A stretch of 60,000 nucleotides of DNA from Tubiluchus corallicola (taxonomy: Eukaryota > Priapulida > Priapulimorpha > Priapulimorphida > Tubiluchidae). Position 1 is the first letter of the stretch. The number at the start of each line of letters is the position of its first letter. The notes under the pieces are model-generated. The model did no database searches and was not told the DNA's origin. It worked only from the letters and a program-made list of their open reading frames with translations. Both the position numbers and the translations under genes were made by a program. The DNA lies in assembly GCA_030141605.1 (NCBI GenBank), contig JAQGDQ010000283.1:139001-199000 (forward strand). Direction: 5' to 3'. Below are positions 24,534-35,576 of this stretch, piece after piece.

Positions 24534-25347
24534 TTATTATATTATAGCACATAGTTTCAACTTTGTGAAAAATGTTTGGAATGGTTTTGTTGTAATGCTG
24601 CGCTGTTGGTGCTTGTGTCGTCATCGTTGCCACCATCATCATCATCATCAACATCATGATTACCACGTGAGGTGGTGGATTTGATGTGGTGTGGTGGTGG
24701 TGTGCTTTGTGTGTTGTGCTATGGATGGTGTGGTGGGGTGATAGGGTGTGTGGGTTGTGGTGTGGGTAGTGTGGTATGGAGTGGGTGGCGTGGTGTGTAT
24801 GGGTGGGTGTTGTGGTGCAGTGTGGTGTTATGGTGTGGTGCAGTGCGGTGTGATGTGGTGGAGTATTATGGTGTTGGTGGTGTGGTGTGTGGGTGGTGCA
24901 GTGTGGTGCAGTGATATGGTGTGGTGCAGTGTGGTGTGATGTGGTGGAGTCGTATGGTGTGGGTGGTGTGGTGTGTGGGTGGTGCGGTGTGCTGCAGTGG
25001 TATGGTGTGGTGTGGTGTGGTGTGGTGGAGTGGTGTGGTGTGTAGGTGGGTGGGTGGTGCGGTGTGGTGTTGTGCGGTGTGATGTGGTGGAGTATTATGG
25101 TGTGGGTGGTGCAGTGGTATGGTGTGGTGCAGTGTGGTGTGATGTGGTGGAGTGATATGGTGTGGGTGGTGTGGTGTGTAGGTGGTATGGTGTGGTGCGG
25201 TGCGGTGTGGTGGTATTGTGTGGTGCAGTGTGGTGCGATGAGGTGGAGTGGTATGGTGTGGTGCAGTGTGGTGTGATGAGGTGGAGTGGTGTGGTGTGGG
25301 TTTTGTGTTGATTTGTGCACAAAATTCTTTTTGTGGGGTTTGGCTAG
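24534..25347 (+). mobile_element. Helitron-like 3' extension containing a GTGG minisatellite
   Basis: This segment follows the altered end of copy B and finishes with a second Helitron-like terminus: the hairpin CACAAAATTCTTTTTGTG (25318-25335), a G/T-rich spacer and CTAG (25344-25347). It looks like flanking DNA added to copy B beyond its failed terminus, though a separate related element is also possible. Most of it (24660-25300) is a GT-rich minisatellite. Confidence 0.5.
24660..25300. repeat. GTGGT minisatellite
   Basis: About 640 bases of irregular units such as gtggtgtggtgcagtgtggt and gatgtggtggagtg. The strand is strongly G/T-biased. Larger blocks (for example tgatgtggtggagt[at]) recur several times. 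The 272-codon open frame on the other strand (His/Thr/Pro-rich) is a repeat artefact. Confidence 0.95.
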
Positions 25348-26204
25348 TATTAATATTCTTGGTATATTTATCTATATATAAATATATATATATATAAGAT
25401 TCGAGGCTACAGCCCGGACGAGGGCACCATTTGCGGCGATCTATATATCAAACGAAAGGTCTCGATCTAGTGTCGTGCCACTGATGGTTTATTTTTCGAA
25501 TCGGGCCCACCGGGAGGAGGGGGAGGCGAAAAAAACCCCAAAATGGCCCTTTTTCGGCCGTTTTTTGCAAAAGTTATACGGCTGAGATGTAGAGAACGGG
25601 AACGGGCTGAGGGGGGTACTGGGTATGGATAGATAGCCCGTTCAGCGGTGGGTGTAGTAGGCATATTTAGAATTCCCGAGAGGGCCAGGACGCCCCGCAA
25701 CGGGCGTTTACCCGGACCCAACTCGCGATTTTTTCGAAATTTTGATCAAACAGCCTGCGGGAAAAACGTTCTAGCGGCGCCCGGTGGGACTCTCGGAAGG
25801 AGATATGGAGCTCTTTACAAAGAGAAAGGACAGGGCTACACGATGATGTGGGTTATATTTTATGGCAGGTCCACCGAGAGGAGTATCGACGAGTTAATTA
25901 GGTGTTCAAATTTCGATAATTTTCGCTTAGAAAACCGTGGTGACCGCATTCCATTGTGCTGGCGTCATCCATTGTACTCTGCTTCAGTAAAAGCTGCCTG
26001 CTGTACTCTGTCTATAACTTTAATTCAGCAAAAAGCTGCTCTGCAACATACAGTAGGCAGGAGTAAACGCTGCTGGCTTTGCGTTAGGTAAGTAGGCAGG
26101 ATGTTACGGGCTTTGTGTTATAAATGAGGACTAGGTAGGATGGTCGCGTATTATTGATTACACGTGTATTTATACGCAAAATCTTTTGCGGGGGCTTTTG
26201 CTAG
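25348..26204 (+). mobile_element. Helitron-type element, copy C
   Basis: Begins with tattaatattcttggtata directly after a CTAG, so its first bases are missing compared with A and B. It has the shared aagattcgaggctacagc, interior and 3' hairpin CGCAAAATCTTTTGCG (26175-26190). It ends at CTAG (26201-26204), followed by T, the expected flank. The LINE relic resumes at 26205. Confidence 0.8.
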
Positions 26205-26400
26205 TCAACAATATTAATTCTCCTTTCAAAAACAATAAGCTTCCTCTTCTTCAAAACCCCAGTATGACTAACAGAGCACTAAATTTAAGAAACATTAGAA
26301 CGAACAATCAATATGGAAAGAATTCCATTACCGACATCGCTAAAACGCAGCAGCTCTTTATCGATATTCAGGTCTAAATTAAAACAACATTAAATGTTTT
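26205..26400 (+). pseudogene. LINE reverse transcriptase relic, 3' part
   Basis: This is the continuation of the relic at 21744-22745. Removing 22746-26204 joins AAATATA to TCAACAAT, and the open frame continues without a shift into NNINSPFKNN. Near 26340-26390 a different frame reads SLSIFRSKLKQH, the usual last conserved segment of this type of reverse transcriptase. A frameshift between the two parts shows decay. Confidence 0.8.
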
Positions 26401-26494
26401 AATGATCCGTTTTGAATATCCGACACAGGAACATGATCATATTAAGTCAAATCATGATTTCGTTTATATTAGACCTTACTGGACTATAATATGA

Positions 26495-26590
26495 TGTGTA
26501 TGCGTGTGCATGTGAGAGGTTGTGTGTGTGTGCGCACGTGCGTGCATGTGTGTGTGTGTGCGTGGGATGGTGGATGGGTGCGTGCGGGCA
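26495..26590. repeat. Degenerate GT-rich microsatellite
   Basis: Mostly GT dinucleotides with GC and CA interruptions. No gene signal. Confidence 0.8.
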
Positions 26591-26818
26591 AGAAAGATGT
26601 GTATTAGAAGAGAGAAAAATAATGTGTGTAGTTTTATCATAGTGCATTGTGTGTTTTAGTTTATCATTTATTTTTTAATTTCTAGCTTGCACTCATATAT
26701 AGTTTGGCTTACACAAAACGCATTTGTCCAGAACAGCGTATGTTTTTATTTGAACTAACACTGATTGTCTGTCTTTTTTATAATGATGGTCAATGTTTTT
26801 AAAAGGCAAAATAAAGAT

Positions 26819-27040
<222 letters not shown>

Positions 27041-27059
27041 ACTACATTAAACTAAACTG

Positions 27060-29200
27060 CATATTTTATTAATAACAAAATCAGGAACTCCTGCACATAA
27101 GCGCTATGCATTTCTTCCTATAAAAAACGAAATTAGACTATATATTTCCACTAATTCACCTACAATTTCAATCGACAATAATAATTTTTTCAACAATAAT
27201 TGCCCTGATTTCGGATGCCTAAAACAGCTGTATTTAGAAATCACAAGACGTGCAGAAACTAAACCAAAATGACAGGCAGTTCCTTGCTGTCATCCGTGGC
27301 ACACAGTGGTAGGCACAACCTTCATATTGATTATGGCTATAAAATTTTACTGTTTACTTTTTACTCATGTATTTATTTCTTGTGCCTAATAAATAATATA
27401 AATATAATGCAAAACACGCACGATTGACTTTGAAAATTCACACTTCCCATCAGAAATATTTAATAGCGCAGTTGCTTTACTTCTGTTCAGTGTACAATAG
27501 TAATTATAAGCCAAAGGTAAAAACTTTCTGTTCTTTCAAAAGTGAACTGGTGCTGAACGCTGTAGTCGTAAAAAAAGGCACGCATTGCCGGCGCACGGTT
27601 TCCTGCACAAAATAAAAAAGATTTTCGCCATTAAATTTCTTGACTGAGTCATGTTCATCTCTTTTCTATATTTTTAATAATTATGTAATAGCAGTTTTAT
27701 GTGATTAAATTTTTGTAATGTCATGTTACAGATAACAAGCCGTCGTAAAGAATAATCTGAACCCGTTGGAGAGTTTGAATTTACATCGTTTATTTCTCAC
27801 ACACCATTCAAATTATAACATTTACAATAACTGAAATACATTGGCAATTTTCTATAATTTGTTTCTGTTAGCTTACTTCACTCCTCCATATTGACATTAA
27901 ACTAGGAATCATTGCGTGAGATTCTTTTTTTCGTATTTGTTAATACTTATTGACCTGTCTATAAAGAAAATCTTGTTACAGTCAGTAAGTCCTCGCGTAA
28001 CGATGCCCCTGCCATCCAGGAAAACGCGCCACTAAAGTAAAGCAAACAATGCTCTCCATAAGAATTAAAAGAATTCAGTTGCATTCCAGGAGCAAAAATC
28101 AATAGTGCTTGGCTCATATAAGATTAAACACGATAACGAGGTTTATTGTTTACAGTTCTACATTAGTCATTACCTATTTGTTTAATTAAAAAGCTAATGA
28201 GTAACAAACGTGTGAAAATTAAAATCTAATTTTGAAACATAGCTCGTCCATCTCTGTTGCTCTCCTTCAGCCATTTTTTGTCCCTTTCTTTCTACTTTTG
28301 TTTTTTTATAAAAAATCTAAGCTTGGTTGCTTAGATTTTTTTCTCTCCTGACTTCTCACACTGTATCGCGTTTACTACATCCCACCTTCTTACTTTCTAT
28401 GTGTGCTCACTACCAGGATCATTTTCAGTGTTGTACGTCACAGCTGATAAGCAAATTAGGTGAATTCAGCAATTAGCTACACACCTTTGTAACATGAGAA
28501 CATTTTGTCAACTAGAGAATTTTGTCTAAGCATGGGAATGCAGTGAAACATCACGGTCTGACTGCCTGCTATCAGCTTAGTTGGACAAATTATTACGGGC
28601 ATAATAACTATACGATGATCTAGGTTAAGCAGTGGGCTTCATTTATAGAGTGCAAGCGTAGTAAACAAGATTTGATACTTAAAGTAAGTCTTCAAAATTG
28701 TTTTCAAAATGAAACATGTGACATTAAGTGAAAAAAGGTGTCAAACAATTAGTGTTGTTACAGCAAAATGTCGCTAAGCAGGACATCATTAAGTAAGCTT
28801 TCTGCATTAGAAAACTTTGTACCAAGTAACTAAGTTTTTTCTTCATTTTTGCCAAGTTTCAGAGCAAAAGATCTCATTGTAGAGATTTTATTTGTTCCTG
28901 ATTGTTTGTTGCTTGGACTGTTAAATACAAACAATGTATGTATGTAAAGTTTTTAAATTCTTTATACCATGAACAATATCTGTTTCATATACAGCCCATT
29001 ATATAATATAATTTATTGATTTTTTTTAAAATAAATCCTAAGTTTCTTTTTTCTTCTTCACACTGGCAGTCATTTCCTGAAGATGAGTGAATGCAGTAGT
29101 AACGTTGCATTTTTCTAATAAAAATTAAGATAAATTATATAAAAAAAATTTTACATAGAGTGTTTTTATGAAATAAATATATATAAAATATTGGATTGAT
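27060..29200. other. No gene seen; upstream of TMEM33
   Basis: AT-rich intergenic DNA. Parts of 27860-27920 and from 28800 onward match the left duplication copy. No exon was recognised. Confidence 0.5.
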
Positions 29201-29875
29201 GCCAGAAATTGATCTGTAGAGCACCTTTACTAGAACACGTTACCGGTTGTTAAGGTTAAACTGTTATAAATGACATGTTAAATTCATTTTATACATCTAC
29301 TATTGACACAGAATTCAGCAAATGTTGTAAAACTCATTTAAAGGTCATACAGTTCACCTTTAGTTGCGCTAGATACTATTTGTCATAAATTGTGAAACAT
29401 GCTTTGTCAACTGATTATTCATTCATGAATTGTTTATCTTGTCAATCATTAATATGGTCTTTACAATAAAGATCTACTGCGCCCAATTAATTATTTGTTT
29501 ATTTGGGTAAACGTTAGAAATTTGCAAAGGTAATTAATAATAAGGAACAGCAGAATTGGTGACTCTTATGGATGGCACTTCACTGTTCTTTTTTCAGGAA
29601 GTTTTATTTGTCTTTTACTGTTACATTAGTGCTAACTTAAATTAACAGAAAAAACGTATTTGAAATTAAACTGTTTAATTGGTAGTACGTAATGCAAAAG
29701 AAAGCGTAAATGAACATTAAAGCCTGATAATTTAAGTGAGAGTTCTTTATGTCGTCACTCTTATATGCTTGCATAATGATGTTTCAAGCTATGTGAATTC
29801 AACTTTAAGATGTTTTTTAATTTTTTTACAGTTGCTGATCTGTTTTTTATAGTCGGTGATATATTCTGAAAAACT

Positions 29876-31125
29876 ATGAGCGAAGCTGATAACACTCATT
29901 CGGGCTCAGGTCAGCAGACATCGCAAACTGCTTCTGGAGGACAATGGGCAGCAGTTAAGGTCAGTATCACAACTAATAGTCACTGTATTTGCCTTTGTCC
30001 TTTGGTTGATACCAATAGTTGGTTGATTAACTTTTTGACACCAATAGTTGGTTGATTAACTTTTTGACAAAGATATATGTATATATATATATAAACTGCT
30101 TTTGAAAATATGTTTCAGGTATCCGTAAATCGTATATTTCGGTGGTATGTTATATATATACATCTACAGCTGTAGCCTCAGATATATATATAAGATTCGA
30201 GGCTACAGCTCCGACAGCGGCACCATTTGCGGAGATCTATATGTCAAATAAAAGTTCTCAACCTAGTATCTTTTCATTGGGGTTTATTTTTCAAATCGGG
30301 TCAACCGGGACAAACGGGGGTAAAAAATATCTAAAAATGGCCATTTTTTGTCCGTTTTTTGCAAAACTTATACCTCTTATTTCTAGAGAACGGGAAAGGG
30401 CTGAGGGCGGTACTGATAATTGTTGCATAGCCCGTTTAATGGAGGGTGTAGCACACATATTTAGAATTCGCGGAAAGGCCACGGCAACCAGTAACCAGCA
30501 TTTTCCCGGATCCAACTCTCGATCTTTTGGAAATTTTGACCAAACAGCATGAGGAAAAAACATTCGAGGTGCGCCTGGTGGGACTCTCGAAAGGAGATAT
30601 ATAGCTCTTTAGAAAGAGGAAGAACAGGGCTACACGATAATGTGGGCTATATTTTAAGACACGTCTACCAAGAAGAGTGACGATGAGTTAATTAGATGTT
30701 CCATTTTTGGCAATTTTTGCTTGAAAAACTGCTCACGCAGAGCCATTGTTCTGACGTCATCCGTTATACTCTGCATATAACCTTATAACTTTAATTCAGT
30801 AAAAGCCGCTGCTGGCTTTCTTAGGGTAAATAAACGAACACTAGGTAGAATGCTTGCGCATTGTTGATTATAAGTACATTTATACGCAAAATTTTTTGTG
30901 GGATCTTTACTAGTCTGTATATTAATTTCACTGGTATAGATATATATGAGTGGATATATAACCGACGAGGCTACAGCTGCAATGACGGCACCATTTTCGA
31001 CGATCTATACGTAAACGAACACTAGGTAGAATGTTCGTGCACTGCTGATTATATGTGAATTGACATGCAAAATTTTTTGCGGGGCCTTTGCTAGTCTGTA
31101 TATTAATTTCGGTGGTATATATATA

Positions 31126-31197
<72 letters not shown>

Positions 31198-34100
31198 AAA
31201 CCTATGGGTGGAGACCTTTCATTTCAAATGATGCCGTCATCAGACCTGTAGACTCAGCGGTTTTATATATATATATATATGTGTGTGTGTATATATGAGC
31301 TATATATATATATATATATATAACCAACGAGGCTACAGCTCCGACGACAGCACCATTTTCAACGATCTATACGTCAAATGAAAGGTCTCCACCCATGGGT
31401 TTGCACCTGTGGGTTTATTTTTCTAACTTAATAATGTTACTTAAAACTTAATGCATTAAGTCTGAACTGTTACTTGCTTCATCTTCATTATATTATATTA
31501 TTATATTGACGTTGAATGCCTAATGATGGAGTTTACTAGAGTAAAATATTCATATATTACGCAATAGGTTTTGAAGAATGATGATAGAACGGAAGAATGA
31601 AGTTCAACCAAAATAAAACTCCACCTCTTTTACAAACCGTGATTTTAGTTATATGGCCATTCTTATGTACTGTACACCATTCTATTACTTACATATCCTA
31701 TTAAGATAACTGTTATCTATAAGGTTCTAAATTTATTAATTTTGTAAGGTTCTAAAAACAGTTATTTGGGTGGAAAAATTCATATGATTTTTATGCAGCT
31801 CTAATAAAATTTTATATTAATGTTGAAATTTTAATTTCAGAATAAATTAGCAGAAAACCATGTAAATACTGGATTATGGGTTACTCGTCTAGTAACTGTG
31901 TTTTTCTGCCTTGCTTATATTTTTCCAGTGTTTGGGTGAGTTCTTCTACAATAATAGTTTCTTTTATAATTATAATTTAGTTAGTAATTTAACGTATAAG
32001 TTATAGACTTTTTTGTCATAAACATGATTATTAGGTGCTGCATGTTTTTCTTTGTTTTTTTTTGCAGAAATCAGTTGAGTCATTACCACAAAGCACTATT
32101 AGGAAATGCAGCTACCAGTGCACTTCGTTTGCACCAGAGACTGCCTCCATTCCAATTCAGCAGAGAGTTTTTCGCTCGCATGTTTGTAGAAGACAGCTGT
32201 CACTACCTGTTTTTCTCTATAATCTTCATGAATGTTTATCCCATCACAAGTATCCTTCAACTTAATAATGAGCAAAGTTTGGGCAGTGCATGAGGGTACT
32301 CAGTATAGGCTGTTAACATGACAGTTTTCTGCATTGATCTTTGCATTGGTGAACTAGCAAGACATAATTACGTCAAACAACAAAATGACCTGTGGCAACG
32401 TAAAAGTAGTTAAGTAGTTATATTTCAGTTGCTATTGGTGTATACTCATTTCAAAAACTTTGCATTTTAAAATTAAAGCCCTTTTTAGATATATTTGTCA
32501 CCTTATTTGAGTAGGCCACAGAAAAATGTAATCAGTTGGTATTTATTTTTTATTTTTCTATATCATAAAATATTTTCTTCATTTATAATTTCTCTCTGTG
32601 TGTATGCTTATTCTTCATTTAAATTTCCTCACATAATTGCATCAGTGGCACTGATACCAGTTTTTCTCTTTGCTGTGTTGCATTCCTCTTCATTTACATT
32701 AACACTGATAACAGTAAGTATAATTTTTGTCAACATTTTTTACTTTAATTTATGCCACTTTAAACAAACTGATATAAATTTGAGGTTGAAACTGCCAATG
32801 ATTGGCTTTAGCCTTAACTCTTAAATCGCACTTTATTTTGAATTAGAATTATCAAAATACAATTTTATATTATTATATTTCATGAAGATATTTTCAGCCT
32901 TATAGTCTTATGAAAACATTTCAAAGTAACCGGGCAAATTGCACTCATGTTGTTCCTATAAGTTTTGTTTTAGGGATTTTTTGCCGCAAGAACTAAGGGT
33001 GCATAGCAATTAGCCATTTTCAAAAAATTGTTGCCATGCCATTGACTGTTCTCTATTGACATGCAGTATCATATTGCAGCATTTATGCAAGTTTGTTGTA
33101 TTATTACTGCTAACTTTTATAGTGTTGTATCTTTTTCTAGCTTCTTGGGAAGTCTGAGTCATGGGCAGGTCGTTCACTAACCACTTTGGTTCAGCAACAC
33201 CAACAGAATATTTTGCGCATCATTGCTTGTACTGAAATATTCCTTATGCCAACTATCATATTCTTGACTTTTACGTAAGTACTATAATGGTTTATGAACA
33301 TTTTGGCATTCATAGTCATAATCTAGTTAATGATATCGTTAATTGCTAGCTCATTTGAAAAAAGTTGATACCACAAGTACCCTCCTACTGTGACTTGGTT
33401 ACAGGTGGTGCTGTTGGATTGTGTACTACAAAGAGGAAATCTCGGGCCTGCTCTGTCATGTTGGACTAGTAGCTCTGCTGGCAGAGCATGGGAGTACCAA
33501 TCCCACGTCTTAGGTTCAAATCCCGATTGATACACAATTTTTCAGCATCTCCGCTCTTTTTTTAACTCATTCCCTGCAAGGGTAGTAATTGTTGTGAAAT
33601 AAACTTCAATGGTTTATGAACATTCTGGCGTTCACAGTCATAATGTAATTAATGATACTTAAGTACTTTTTCATTGTTTTACCCTTCAAAATTTTTTGCC
33701 ATTGAATCAGAAATTTTGTTGTTGGTTCAGGCAAAGTAATCTAGCCTTTAATTCACATCTGTTACAATAGTAAATCTATGTGTAGTAAATAAATGTACTT
33801 TGGATCTAAACAACATAAAAATGTTCATTTTTGAAATGTAACTATTTTGGAATATCAAGATCTGTCTCTTTTTTGTCTTTTTGAAATGTGTCTTTGTGCC
33901 AGCATGTAAAGTTTCTGATTCTGGGAAGACTGAGAGGAATAAATATGCTTATTTTGAAATCAAACTTCACCAATTGAAGGCCAAACTTAAAAAACCAATG
34001 ACTAACTTTTTATTTGAACTAGGCACTTTTCAGTTACATTTCCAACAGTATTACCAATAGATTACATTACCTTTGTTATCGAGGTAGACTTTTAAACAAT

Positions 34101-35576
34101 TCTGGTAGCTTGCCAACCTATCTCATGTTTCTAAGCATTAATTTTATAATTAACTTTGAGTGTAGAATAATCAATGGGTAATTAGTTAACTAATAATAGT
34201 TATTTTTATAAATCTGATTACAAAATTAGATGACGAAGTGAACTCATAATTATTAAATTATAATGTAACTTACAGTTACTATAATATTGCTTTATTCAAA
34301 TTGGCATTGTTTCATTTAAAATTAACATGTAAGCTCTTTTCCTAATACAAGGATTGTACTCAAGAATAGACAGATGCTATGGCTTTCATCTAAAAAATCT
34401 AAACTATAAAACAGTATTTACCAGACATCCCGAATGTGTTGTGGCATTATAGACAAAAAAATCACTTTATATTGTTTTCAGTGCACTCGCTTATTTATCA
34501 GATCTATGTTACGTGTTATAACACATTCCGGATATCTGGTAAATGCCACTTGATGTTAAACACATCAACATATTTGGAGTTTGTTTCAACCTGTATTAGT
34601 GAAATATAGTTAACATTCAGATATCAACTTGAGTTCTGTATTAAATTTTTTATTTTTCAGTGGAAGAGCAAGCATATTGCTGCCGTTTGTCTATTATCGC
34701 TTCTTAAGCTTGCGCTACACATCCCAACGGAATCCTTACAGCAGGTCTGCTAAAAGACTATTCATTGCCTCTATAAAAAGTTTTCAATTTTTTAGTCTAG
34801 GTTTAACTTTGACAGGTTCTTGAGTCAACATTGAAAAATTTTCCAAGACTGAATTTTTTGCTAACTTTGTTAAGGATTGCAAGGAGACATTTAGACTTCA
34901 TTTAAAGCTAATACGTGATTATGGATTAGCTTACAACTTAAAGCAAATCAGTGTGCATTTTGTCTTAGAAATTTGAGAAAAATGATTTTAATAATACTGA
35001 AGCTGATATTAAAACACGATTAAAAAAAGCAAAAAAGTGCAAATTATTCAAAAGTCACTTAAAGAGAAAACTTTTCATATTCATTTCTCTAGATAAATTT
35101 GCTAAGAAGATAGAAGATTTGCAAAATGAAGTTGAAATTTTATGCTGATAGACTTATTAGCTTCACCACTTCTCTCTGTCCACTGTTACTGAGATAATAA
35201 AAAATGTTGTTTATTTGTACCTTAAATACGTAGTGTCTTTAAAATTATTGGCAGTGTGTCTATTAAAAATGTTGTTACGTACTACAAAACTTTAAATTAA
35301 TTTCACTTATAAAGCGAGTAGTTTCTGCAGCATACTGCAACAACACAGATTGCTTTTGCTATTCAGTGATTGCCTTTTGTTAAATAACCCTAGTTTTTGT
35401 TCGGTTGCAGAACAATGTTCTACGAGCTACGAGTTTCCACAGAAGTGCTAGTCTACAAGCCACAGTGTCCAGCTTTCATAAGAAACATTGTTTTGAAATT
35501 AATCGCATTCATCTCTCGTCTAGCTCCTCAGATGGCAACTGCACAGCCGACGCAATCACAGTCACAGTCACAGTAG
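29876..35576 (+). CDS. TMEM33: TMEM33 (ER/nuclear-envelope membrane protein), seven exons
   Basis: Coding exons are 29876-29959, 31841-31935, 32068-32249, 32646-32713, 33141-33274, 34661-34744 and 35411-35576. They give 813 bases and 270 residues, close to the vertebrate length. All introns are GT-AG and the frame closes exactly. Conserved segments include ENHVNTGLWVTRLVTVFF (first membrane helix), TSALRLHQRLPPFQFSR, EDSCHYLFFSIIF, QQNILRIIACTEIFLMP, LLPFVYYRFLSLRY and FISRLAP near the C-terminus. Family members are multi-pass proteins of the ER and nuclear pore region that bind reticulons and take part in ER shape and stress signalling. The N-terminus is polar and variable, and the C-terminus ends in a QSQSQSQ tail. 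Intron 1 contains a Helitron-type array and intron 5 a tRNA-derived SINE. A broken duplicate of exon 1 lies at 3350-3440. Confidence 0.96.
30130..30913 (+). mobile_element. Helitron-type element, copy D (TMEM33 intron 1)
   Basis: The left flank ends gtaaA and the element begins TCGTATATTTCGGTGG. It contains the shared aagattcgaggctacagc and a diverged interior. It ends with the hairpin CGCAAAATTTTTTGTG (30885-30900) and CTAG at 30910-30913. It is more diverged than copies A-C, so it belongs to a different subfamily. The equivalent place in the left duplication copy (about 3690) is empty. Confidence 0.75.
30168..30210. repeat. 12-bp inverted repeat at the 5' end of copy D
   Basis: AGCTGTAGCCTC (30168-30179) and its exact reverse complement GAGGCTACAGCT (30199-30210) flank a TA-rich run. 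It would fold as a hairpin next to the left end of the element. Other copies have only the right arm. Confidence 0.8.
30914..31094 (+). mobile_element. Helitron-type element, copy E, internally deleted
   Basis: Begins TCTGTATATTAATTTC directly after the CTAG of copy D. It has only about 100 bases of the left end, up to gatctatacg, fused to about 80 bases of the right end. It ends with the hairpin TGCAAAATTTTTTGCG (31066-31081) and CTAG at 31091-31094. The 181-bp size and both intact ends make it a minimal derivative of the family. Confidence 0.75.
31095..31420 (+). mobile_element. Helitron-type element, copy F, 3'-truncated
   Basis: Starts TCTGTATATTAATTTCGGTGG after the CTAG of copy E. It contains a (TG)n run (31132-31195), TA runs and the shared gaggctacagctccgacga at 31329, and stops about 90 bases later without a hairpin or CTAG. 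A 29-base segment at 31196-31224 is repeated in inverted form at 31376-31404 with one mismatch, so part of the element has been copied backwards into its own left end. Confidence 0.65.
31132..31195. repeat. (TG)n microsatellite
   Basis: About 32 nearly perfect TG units inside Helitron-type copy F, in TMEM33 intron 1. Confidence 0.95.
33286..33658 (+). mobile_element. tRNA-derived SINE-like insert with long flanking repeats
   Basis: 33463-33535 resembles a tRNA. TAGCTCTGCTGGCAGAGCA matches a box A and D-arm. A TGGGA/TCCCA anticodon stem encloses a seven-base loop. GGTTCAAATCC matches box B. The acceptor stem does not pair, so it is not a working tRNA gene. A T-rich stretch follows. A roughly 50-base segment (aatggtttatgaacatt...) occurs directly on both sides (33286-33337 and 33608-33658) with several mismatches. 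It lies in TMEM33 intron 5. Confidence 0.7.

Noticed and set aside
24502-25320. 272-codon minus-strand open frame rich in His, Thr and Pro
   Set aside because: It is the complement of the GTGGT minisatellite running into the end of a Helitron-type copy. The composition follows the repeat, and no start context or domain is present.
22883-25721. Similar 84-96 codon minus-strand frames in three places (SRSLHLSRITFAKN...)
   Set aside because: They recur because the Helitron-type copies are nearly identical DNA. Lengths vary at the ends and no protein family is recognisable.
32495-32824. 109-codon hydrophobic frame in TMEM33
   Set aside because: Only 32646-32713 of it is the real exon 4. The rest is intron, as shown by splice sites and by the TMEM33 family pattern.
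33463-33535. A functional tRNA gene
   Set aside because: Box A and box B are good, but the acceptor stem does not pair and the T-stem has a mismatch, so it is better explained as a SINE head.
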